Positions 46,531 through 55,311 of a DNA stretch of 64,000 bases are shown piece after piece (position 1 is the first letter of the stretch; every line of letters starts with the position of its first letter). The stretch is from assembly GCA_029204225.1 (NCBI GenBank), contig MU831927.1, forward strand, positions 1 to 64,000, written 5' to 3'. Below the pieces are notes generated by a model that searched no databases, was not told where the DNA came from, and was given only the letters and a program-made list of their open reading frames with translations. Made by a program: the position numbers and the translations under genes. This DNA is from Diphasiastrum complanatum (Eukaryota; Streptophyta; Lycopodiopsida; Lycopodiales; Lycopodiaceae).

Positions 46531-46749
46531 GTAAGCCGTCCCACATGTTTTGATTATTTTTCAATGCTGAGTCTATGTAGAAACTATACCTCAGAATGAC
46601 AAATTTATATAGATCATATCTTGGTTGTGTGGACAAAGATGGGTAAGCCGTCGTACATCTTTTGATTATTTTTCAATGCTGAGTCTATGTAGAAAGTGTA
46701 CTTCACAAAGACAATTATATAGATGACGTTTTGGATGTACTCTGATTCT
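46526..46749 (+). repeat. 112-bp tandem duplication covering the exon 4 splice donor
   Basis: GATGGGTAAGCCGTC occurs at 46,526 and again at 46,638. The following ~60 bp (TTTTGATTATTTTTCAATGC and on) are repeated almost exactly. Thus two near-identical donors lie 112 bp apart; use of the second would read GAT GGG TAA, an in-frame stop. Confidence 0.9.
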
Positions 46750-47369
46750 CTCACCCATGTGTCAACAATACACATGGCGTTCTGGCCCGAATACATTTTT
46801 GGGTCACTGCCTTATTTTCAGCTACTTATAATCTTAGAATGTTCTTCTCAAGGTCAGTGACATACGGAGAGGCACTAACCATGCCCCTTTCCCCCTTTCC
46901 CTTTTGGAGCTCTAAGTTGAAGATTTGTATTTAGTGGGGGTGATGGTTTGCAAATTGTCATACCACAATGATGGAGTAAACTAAACTTTCTGGGGCTGTT
47001 TGCCACACTTCTTGCATACTGATTTTCTGGGATATCATATGTTAATCCAATTTGTAGCAATGCCACAACCTTACTTCTTCCTTATGTTCTGTAGGGCAGT
47101 AACTTCATATGAGTGTTTGAGTGATGCCAAAAGTTTTCATGCCTGTATGTTGCAAATTATAGGGCTCTGTAAAATATATATGGTTTTCACATGTACTACA
47201 ACCTTTGCATGCAATATTTGGACCTGTCAGGCTTCCGACCTGAAACAGCCCCAAACCTGCTCAGAGATTGCCATAATTGCCAAAACTATATCAATAGAGA
47301 AACCAAGTTCGCACAATCTCTGTATAAGAAAATGCCTTTTGAAAATCAGCAAAGCAACAACACACCCTC
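46750..47369. other. Intron 4, left part; no gene recognised
   Basis: AT-rich intron DNA. The open frame at 47,000-47,395 has no recognisable motif. Confidence 0.45.
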
Positions 47370-48483
47370 ATTGCTCACTAATATTTGGAGGATAGTGCCA
47401 TAGAGTTTCGCCACAATATGGCCTATCATAATGGTGCGGTAGTTTGAAGGTGGAAGGGCGAGGGGAGATGACGATAGGAGTATCGGTATTGATAGTGTAG
47501 AGAGTAGTGGCATATTCAGTCCAACAACCTATATCACTCAATGGGAGGTGAGTCGCAAGGGAGGAAGTCTCTCCAAAAGGAATCAGAGGATGCACTAGAA
47601 AGAAGGTCAATCAATCGTTTCCCATGTTCATTCTCATAACTTTTTTTTTTCGACGACAAGTACAACTATATAGGCGCTTGAGGCTATGTGGAAGATGTGG
47701 TCGAGCTTGTTTGACTTGGAGGTGGAGATATTTACAAAGCACGTCGTACTGGGGTTTATGTGGTTGACGGGATATAAACCACATATCTACTTGTAGCCTT
47801 GGCCTCATGAATAGCTTTGTAGCATTCTGTTACTTGAATATAAGTTAGGTCCTCGTCTATAAAGATCTGTCTCTCTCGTAGGTGATGACCTAGGTTGGTT
47901 TGCAAAAATTGCTTGGCCTCATTCTCAACATTTTGTGTCCGTAATACCACGAACTCGAATATTATATATTTTTTGCTCACACAGTCTCTCTTCCAATAAA
48001 GTGGCTGAGATAAAAGACAACATATGTGTAGATTGCTTACCGGACTCCTTTTTAAGAACCGTTGCCCATGTTAATGCTTCCTCTTGATGATTTTCGATTT
48101 TGTTCTCTTTTTCTTGGACCAATTCCCCTTGCTTGCCTATTATTTCTTCCGATGTAGTGATCCTGGCTCTCATCCTGTCCCGCTCCTCTAACATGGATTG
48201 AATCGTTGCATGGAGCCGCATCATATCTTTCTTCATCGTGCGGAGCTCAATCCCTTGCTGATCAAGAAAGGTAAAAACATATTGCTTGAGAGCTTTTGAA
48301 GGGGTGTTTAGATCAGGGAGAGGCAACACTGTTGCCAACTTGGGCAGTGGTGTTGCCTCTAGCACATTGACAGGCACCACAGGCAGCGCTGTTGCCTGCA
48401 TGGCAGGCAACAATGCTGCCATACCAGCATCAAGCAATGCTGTTGCCTGCCTAGGGAGTAGTAGTGTTGCCAACGTGGGACCT
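47370..48483 (-). mobile_element. LINE C: ORF1 and deleted ORF2 remnant
   Basis: Minus strand. The 5' end touches a degenerate TC/CTTT repeat at 48,484-48,507. ORF1 reads from 48,473 with Ala/Leu/Pro-rich repeats based on GGCAACA/TGTTGCC, then a coiled coil ('MKKDMMRLHATIQSMLEERD'), then 'YNIRVRGI' and, in another frame at 47,980-47,756, 'QIFIDEDLTYIQVTECYKAI'. These match the RNA-binding end of LINE A ORF1. Further on, 47,610-47,368 gives 'CWTEYATTLYT' and 'HYDRPYCGETLWHY', two parts of ORF2 that are about 90 residues apart in LINE A, so most of ORF2 is deleted. Inactive. Confidence 0.8.
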
Positions 48484-48507
48484 GAGAGAGAGAAAGAGAA
48501 AGAGAAA
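48484..48507. repeat. Degenerate (GA)n/(GAAA)n at a LINE-LINE junction
   Basis: GAGAGAGAAAGAGAAAGAG-type run between the 3' end of LINE D and the 5' end of LINE C. Confidence 0.85.
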
Positions 48508-49630
48508 GCTTTATTAATGTCTTTTCCATGCCAAAGGCATATAAGACTGAATAGTACATCAAAACAGATGGAACAATGCCGTCAATTCTCTAACTCAGAG
48601 CCTAACTTTGATCAATCTCAGATATCAATCTTTTATAAAGTATAGGCTTACGATCTACAAATCTGATAGTACCATCACAGTAGATGACTCGCTTATAGAT
48701 AGAGCTTCAAGATTTTGGTATTATGCAATTTAGATCTTTTCCCCAAAATTTCATGCTGGTGAGACGTTGAGGTGAACCGGATAGCAAGAGTATCCGAATC
48801 CTTGATGCGAACATTAAGGGCCTTGTGCTCTCGCAGATGGCTCTCGGTGAACGTGGCTGAGTAAACGAAGGTGAAGGCGGAGGTGGAGAGACTGTATAAC
48901 CTTTAAGCACATCTACCCGAGATTGGACAGCGGTATGGTGTTGTTCCACTTGATTTTCAAGCTGCTGGAGCTTAGCTGAAGTAGCTATTTGGGAAGAGGC
49001 ATCGTTTTTGATAACTGCAACTTGAGTCTTGAGTTATTTGATGGAGATTTCTAACTTCTTGAGGTGAGATTGCACAACTAGAAGCACAGAATTGTGAGAA
49101 ACCAGTCTTTCTCCATGATTGTTGAGGTATTTGAACATCCGGAGTTGATTTTCATGAAGAAGAGCAAATGTGGCGATGGAAGACAGAGAATTTGCTGGGG
49201 AAGATGGAGTCAAGGGGAGAGCTATAATAGCTTCGCTATTCAAAATAGGATTTGATGGCGAAATGGGGCTGCAAGAGGCATAGAACGAGAAGGGGAAGAT
49301 GGATCTGGCTGCGAGGAACGTGTGGAAGCAATACTGGAAACGGAAGATGGCATGGGGGCATTAGCCCCTCTATGAGAGGCATTTAGGATCTGAGGAAAGC
49401 CTAAAAAGAGATGGAACTGCAATGAAAAGCTGCAAAGATAGAGGATGATCACTTCTCCACAGGCAGTTACCAATGAGGATCCACTAGGCAGCGGCGATGG
49501 CTGGATCTGAGAGCAATGGCGTAGTTGCAGGATGAAATCCATTCCAGATGTGCGCTAGGGCAGTGATGCATTGAAAGGTTTGCTGGGAGCAGTGATAGAC
49601 TAGCAGTGCGCCGGCAGAAGCAGCAGCAAT

Positions 49631-49634
<4 letters not shown>
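48508..49634 (-). mobile_element. LINE D: short internally deleted LINE (ORF1 start plus 3' tail)
   Basis: Minus strand. The 5' end starts at the TC repeat at 49,635. The interior has ORF1-like fragments: a coiled-coil-like 'HENQLRMFKYLNNHGERL' and, near 48,750-48,830, 'LREHKALNVRIKDSDTLAIR' resembling the RNA-binding part of LINE A ORF1. There is no ORF2. The 3' end has the type-B hairpin (48,519-48,547) and TTAATAAAGC tail leading into TC/CTTT repeat. Keeping both element ends with the middle removed is the structure of a non-autonomous derivative, although separate truncated insertions could also give it. Confidence 0.65.

Positions 49635-49705
<71 letters not shown>
49635..49705. repeat. 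(GA)n between LINE E and LINE D
   Basis: A 71-bp perfect run. It is the 3' tail of LINE E and the 5' boundary of LINE D, both on the minus strand. Confidence 0.97.
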
Positions 49706-49708
<3 letters not shown>

Positions 49709-50667
49709 AGAATTAGAATTACTATTATTAACGTTTTTTGGTACCCAAAGGTACATAAGACAAAAGAGAGTACAAAAAGTGAGGAGCATTGTCCGCATAC
49801 GGACTTATTTACTAGTAAACAGAAAAGGAACTAGCATATCTATCTCTCTATCTCTAAGAAGAAGTATCAAAGCTTGACCACCAACTTGCGAGGATACAAT
49901 GCAAGAGCTTAACCACCTGCTCTGCGGAGGAGACTAGCTACGAGCAAGCTGGAAGTAACGAGTGATAGTAGTAGTGGAGCGTGCTGTAGACTGGCGGGAA
50001 GCCTGTGAAGATCTGGTGATTTTGGATCTAGCAGAAGTATGTGAGACTCTGTCTTCGATCTCCGAATGGGGACTTCAAAATCCACAATCCTCTCTGTCTC
50101 GCTTCTGGAAGAACTGGGTAATATGAGCCTGGCTGTGATCCATATCTGTGGTAGGTAGAAGTGAAGCTCGTAGAGTATACATCTCTCTTAATAGAAGACC
50201 TACACATATGGAGTTTGGGTACTCAAGGAAGGATCGCAACGTGAGAGGGGTATCTCTGTATAAACAATGGTATCCCCCCCTGATCTCATAATATACTGGA
50301 CAACGAAAGATGAAATGGAACTCATCCTCCACCTCATGAAGAGAGCAAAGCTGACATATCCTCTGCAATCTGGGAGTGTCCGTGTATCTACCTGTCTCGA
50401 AAGCTAGCTGATGAGAAGAGACTCGAAGCTGTCCCATACGGTACCTTAGACCAAAAGATAATGGCTGTGTAAGATATGCTGGAAGGATAGGAGTACCTGT
50501 AGTATCCAACCATAGAAATGTATCTTGACCTTATCAGGATCAGGCTGTGACCATATAGTGTGTATGTAGCTCCGATAAATATGCTGTCTGATATAAGCAT
50601 GGGTCCCGCTCGGAAGATCAAGTACAGATAATCCCCAAGTCCGAAGAAGGGCTGAGACACTGCCAAA

Positions 50668-50670
<3 letters not shown>
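49706..50670 (-). mobile_element. LINE E: 5'-truncated copy, ORF2 C-terminus and 3' UTR
   Basis: Minus strand. ORF2 C-terminus is at 50,509-50,075 ('LSFGLRYRMGQLRVSSHQLA', 'RICQLCSLHEVEDEFHFIFR', 'CPVYYEIRGGYHCLYRDTPL'), about 90% like LINE A, with the C-x2-C...H-x4-C finger. Upstream to 50,670 ORF2 continues in broken frames. The 3' UTR ends with the hairpin (49,733-49,761), AAT repeats, TAATTC hexamers and then TC repeat. The 5' truncation point also lies exactly at a TC repeat (50,671). Confidence 0.9.

Positions 50671-50726
<56 letters not shown>
50671..50726. repeat. (GA)n at the 5' truncation point of LINE E
   Basis: A 56-bp run. LINE E therefore has TC repeat (on its strand) on both sides. 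Confidence 0.97.
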
Positions 50727-50728
<2 letters not shown>

Positions 50729-51867
50729 GTCCCTGGGACCTACAAACTTTGTTAGCCTAGTTAGTGCCTTATCCAGGAAGCTTGACTTTGCAAGATGATG
50801 CCCACTCCTGCTCCTGCTGAAGAAAAATATAATGCGAGCTGCTGGTGGAGGTATATCTGGGGGATACTGCAGATGTAATTGAGGAGGTTGCTATGAGAGG
50901 TGTTTAACACAGTGAGGGAATTTTTGATAAGGTGGACACCTCCCGAGTCCTGACTAAGTTAGAAAATGACTTATCATCTAAACATTGTTATCTGAAGCTT
51001 AAGACAGGTCACTTGAACACTTCTACTGTCTACAAGGTGTACCTAATGGCAGAATGTCAAAGTTGGGCTGCACTGTACGTTGTCCCATTGTTGAAGAATG
51101 AAACCTTAAGGAAATCACCTTCGAGCTTGGTAGTACTTTAGCCTTCCATGAACAGTGGGTACAAAATTTAGCATCCATGCAGGTGACATACAGCTGATGC
51201 AGCAGTGTGCAGTCCGTCAGACCTCCTATTGCAGTCTGCATGTCAATTTTCAGGCAGCCATCTTTTCCCCCAAAAGGTGCATTATAAATTCAGCACTCAG
51301 ATATACGAATCATATATGTGCCTCCAACATGTGTACGTTTGGCTGCATGGCTGGACATATGGTCTTGCATCCATAGAGGTATCGATGCAACAGACTGGCT
51401 TTTGGAAACTTAGTGTTCAAAAGGCTTTAGATTGGCTTCTGGACACTTGCTCAAAAAGATCAATGGGCTCCTTGACACGTAACATTTTAATTTATGGGTT
51501 CCAAATGCTTTAACTGGGTTATTTCAAGAATGTCACTGATATCTGGGTTGTTTAAGTATGGTGGTTGTTACTTGCATGCTAGCGAAGGTACTTAAAGCAG
51601 CGTAGGCTGTGGATAGATGAACTCATAATGAGCTTTTGGTATTTTGTCTGTCGGTGTAGTATGAGAGTTTGCAAATGCCAAAAGAATAATTTGTCATTGA
51701 TGAGTCTTTGGGCATTTCTATTTTCTTTAATTGTTGTTGGCTTTCACCTCCTAGATATGAAGTTCTCCAAAGGGTATGCATGCTCATTTGCTTGACCTTT
51801 TTGGATTTAAGATGACTTTGTCGACTGTTTTTGCTTGTTAATTCTATCTCCTCGTTTACCTATGCAG
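50727..51867. other. Intron 4, right part; no gene recognised
   Basis: Ordinary intron DNA up to the acceptor ATGCAG ending at 51,867. Frames at 50,932-51,513 lack recognisable domains. Confidence 0.5.
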
Positions 51868-52522
51868 TTTCATTAAGGAACAGAGAGAGGCTATTGCAAG
51901 CAAGCTGACTCGAGCAGGAGTCCCAGTCGCTAACAGGGATGTAAAGTTGCAGCGGCCACCTCCATGGGCTTATCCCATGTGGAACCAGACTGATGTGCAC
52001 AAGCCTGAATCTGAGCACTTTCTAAGGACAGCTTCCAGGGCCATCGATAGAGCTATGGCCCACCAGTGGGAGACAAGGATCAAAATCGTTGATGTGACAC
52101 TGGCTATTGGCCAAAAATTGTCGGATGCAAAAAAAACTGCACAAGTTCATACAATGATGAGCAATGCAGAAAATGAGAGCAGCAGCAACCAAGATTCGGG
52201 AATTGTTCAACTTCAAGACAAAATGGTCTCGTCTGATGCACCAGATAATGTTGATGACAGATTTTTGCAAGCCCCTCATAGCATAGCTTTCGGAGAGGAT
52301 GCATGCCATTCGGACGGTACTTTTAGTCCAGGTGAAGACAGATACAAGGCAGGTGCAAGAGAGGTAGAGAATGGAGTTGAATTAAGGGTATGTGGAGAAG
52401 AATGGGTCAGTGTCACTTTAACTGCAATACCTGGCATGAACATTGAAGATGTTGGAGAAGATTTTCCACTCAGGAGAGATCATCGCCGCGTGCCAAGTAC
52501 TATTGCCATGGCTGAAGTTAAG
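51868..52522 (+). CDS. PI4Kbeta: PI4K-beta exon 5
   Basis: 655 bp, completing a Gly codon with exon 4 then 218 codons. It encodes 'PPPWAYPMWNQTDVHKPESE', 'RAIDRAMAHQWETRIKIVDV' and, after a low-complexity acidic insert, 'GEEWVSVTLTAIPGM' and 'HRRVPSTIAMAEVK'. These match the segment directly before the catalytic domain in plant PI4K-beta, where R-R-V-P-S-T is conserved. Acceptor TATGCAG, donor AAG|GTGAGA. The open frame runs to 52,576 but the tail after GTGAGA is intron. The 45 in-frame bases before the ORF's ATG at 51,947 are coding too. About 270 further residues, the whole lipid-kinase domain, are expected downstream and were not found before 64,000. Confidence 0.92.
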
Positions 52523-53628
52523 GTGAGATATTATAGCGATGCAGTTAGCTTGTTTAAGTATCTATCTCATTGTTAAACTTCTGTGACTTTTCTCGGAGTG
52601 CACAGATGCTAGGCTTCCATATACAGGGGGCTACAGCTTGCCAAGAGCACCTAGGGTTGATTAATTGCAGGCAATGCCGATTTTTTTCCCCGAAGTTTCA
52701 ATTCTATGTCCTGTGTGGTTAGTCTTTCCAGTGCTGGAATATCATACCTTGTTTTATCTCCGATCGCTGTGAATGCACACTACAAGTTTTAAAGAACCAT
52801 TCAATGAGCAAAATTCACATATTGCCTTTCTGTTTAAAATGTGGGTTCTGATATGCCTGAAGAGAAGTTTGGATTTGGCTAACTCAAAGGCAAGCATTGT
52901 AACCAAAATCCATAAGTTGTATAAACTTGTGGAAACTAAGAGCATTTGAGAACGTTTACGCTTTAAGGAGTTTGATTCTCTTTTTTCTAAGTGCATGCAA
53001 TAGTTAAAGTTTCAACTATTGGTAACTAAATTCCTTAATAGTGGTGTGTTGGTGAAGACTCCTTTCCTCCACCTAAGGTTAAGAGTTTGACCATAATCAG
53101 CCACACGGACATATGAGAGAACATCAGCACGAGTTGAATTGTGATTTGCATCGATTTAAAATTCGAAATTCTATTGACAATTTGAATCATCCTGCGGCAA
53201 AATTTTTTAATGCCCATTTTTTTTAAAGATTTCATCCACAAATATAATTTTTGTTTCAAAAAATAGGTCCCTCAATAATCCATTTGAACCCTAAATCGAT
53301 TTGAATAAAGTCAAGAGGTCTCTGAATTAGGATTCGTTGTTACTATGCTTGGGACACTGCTCACAAATCCCATAATAAGCTAGAAAGACCATCGAACTGA
53401 CATCAGTTTAAGTGACAAAAGCAAGGTGGCCTTGTCAAGCTGGCAGGCATAATGTTTTTGGTCATGCTGATTTTCATATTGATGATCTTTACTGTCACCC
53501 TTATAGTGATTATTAACAGTGTCGTTGGCCACTAGTTCACATTAATTTATCGCATAAACCTGAGTGACAAAAATTCCACAAACACTGTTGGCACTTACTG
53601 AAACGCAGTGAAATGCACACTGAACCAG
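52523..53628. other. PI4K-beta intron 5, start; no gene recognised
   Basis: Donor GTGAGA at 52,523. AT-rich DNA without recognisable coding. The intron probably continues past the end of the window (more than 11.4 kb). Confidence 0.6.
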
Positions 53629-53960
53629 AGTTGCACTGCGTTTCTAGAAACGCGTTTCTGGTTTGGGACAGCATTTCTCAGAAACGTTTTTTTTAAATTT
53701 TATTTTATTTTATTTTTGTGGACAATATGGGTATCAAATTAAAGCATTAATTGAGGGCAGTACATTTATGTAGGTTGCCAAATGTTTCAGGTACAGTGTG
53801 GTCCAGTTTAGGTGCATCGATTCCTATTGGAATCTGTCAATCCCTGTTGATTTTTTAATATTTGTTTTTTCTTGGTTCATAGATTCTGAATCCAGAAACG
53901 AGTTTCTGAGAAACGCGTTTCTAGAAACATTTTTCTCCAGAAACGCGTTTCTGTGCAACT
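53629..53960. mobile_element. Small non-autonomous inverted-repeat element, copy 2 (MITE-like)
   Basis: Starts AGTTGCAC, ends GTGCAACT. It contains three perfect copies of the 14-bp palindrome AGAAACGCGTTTCT (53,646-53,659, 53,909-53,922, 53,939-53,952). Interior shares 'GACAATATGGGTATC' and 'GTGGTCCAGTTTAGGTGCA' with copy 1 at 7,789. Flanks 'TGCACACTGAACCA' and 'TGCACTGAACCA' may be an altered target duplication, but the local DNA is rich in CTGAAC repeats. No coding. Confidence 0.8.
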
Positions 53961-54682
53961 ATGCACTGAACCATGCCAAACCCTACTAAGCCATACTGAA
54001 CAACTCTAAACTGCAGACAATGCTACTGAACTGGAGCAGATCCTATTGAACCACAAAAAACCATACTGAACCGTAAAAAATCCTACTGATATTTCAACAA
54101 TCTAGTTGGTGTCAACTTCAGAATGACGAGATATTATTTTTTGTTTGTGCAGTATGTTCTTGATACTTGTCTTAAGGGGGATAAACCCGGTAGTTAAAAA
54201 AATTTCAGGTCCAAACAAATTTCCAAGAAGCTAAATTTATTTATTTTTTTGGCAAATCGCGAGTCGCGAAACCCAGCGAATTGCGATTCGCTGCAACTAT
54301 GAAGCACCGTATTGTAGTTGTAACATCTATGTGGTTTGCTTGTGCAAATGCCGGTAGTAAGATGCTGTTTTTGAAATGACATTAAGCTTCAAAGACATTG
54401 TGCGATTTTGGTCATTGGGGGGTGCTTCACCTGTGCAAATCCACCCTGCAAATGGAGTAAGATATTTTTTATTGAATTGACATGAAATTATGGTAAAACT
54501 TGCCACATTGATAGGACATGAGATGGAGTCTGGAGGGTCAAACACATCTGATTGTACATGAATAGCAGATGTATTTCTTCTGAACACTGATGCGGCACAT
54601 GGTTAGCCTTTATTTGAAACAGTAGGAAATATGATTCAACTCTATGGTTACTTGAATAAAAGCTGTTGTGTATAAAGTTCCA
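53961..54682. other. Intron 5; degenerate ACTGAACC repeats, no gene
   Basis: From 53,961 to 54,100 a motif like TACTGAACC(A)n recurs in loose tandem. At 54,255-54,299 a further palindrome-rich stretch ends with CTGCAACTATG, like the end of the small inverted-repeat element, perhaps a third, diverged relative. Confidence 0.5.
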
Positions 54683-54887
54683 GACATGAGGGTCCGGGCC
54701 GGAATGTCCGCGTCCGCGTCCGACGCCCGGACCCGGACACGTCTGACCCCCCGGACGCGTCCCTTTTTTTTAATTTTTTGGGCTGGACGCGTCCAGTGTC
54801 CAGACGCGTTTCCTTTTTGAAAAAAAAAAACAAAAGGCGTGGGCCCTGCGGACTGTTCCGCAGAACCCGAGAGCAGAGAAAGAGGGC

Positions 54888-54889
<2 letters not shown>

Positions 54890-54945
<56 letters not shown>

Positions 54946-55248
54946 TGGTGTTTGTGTGTGTGTGTGTGATGAGTTGTGTGTGTGAAAATTGTGTGTGTGC
55001 TAATTTATGTGTGTGTGTGTGTGTGTGTGTGGATATTGTTGATTTGTGTGCATACAGATGTGTGTGTGTGTGGTGATCTGTGTGTGAGAGAGAGAGAGGA
55101 AGAGACAGAGAGTGTGAGGGACATAGAGAGAGAGGATTTGTGTGTGTGCACGTGTGTACGAGACATGGTGTGTGTGTGTGAGTTTAGGATTTAGGTTTTA
55201 GGGTGCTTGGGTTTGGGGTTTAGGGTTTAGGGTGGGAGAGAGAGATTG

Positions 55249-55309
<61 letters not shown>
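54890..55309 (+). promoter_or_regulatory. Leader of hAT gene: GA repeats, TG repeats and telobox-like motif
   Basis: GA runs at 54,890-54,943 and 55,254-55,309 flank TG-rich DNA and a degenerate plant telomere-like stretch (55,180-55,232), including an exact TAGGGTTT telobox at 55,221-55,228. The start codon follows the second GA run by one base. In Arabidopsis GA and telobox motifs together recruit Polycomb proteins; whether this applies here is inference. Confidence 0.5.

Positions 55310-55310
<1 letters not shown>

Positions 55311-55311
<1 letters not shown>

Noticed and set aside
52523-52576. Tail of the open frame after exon 5
   Set aside because: Follows a GTGAGA donor directly after the conserved segment; intronic read-through.
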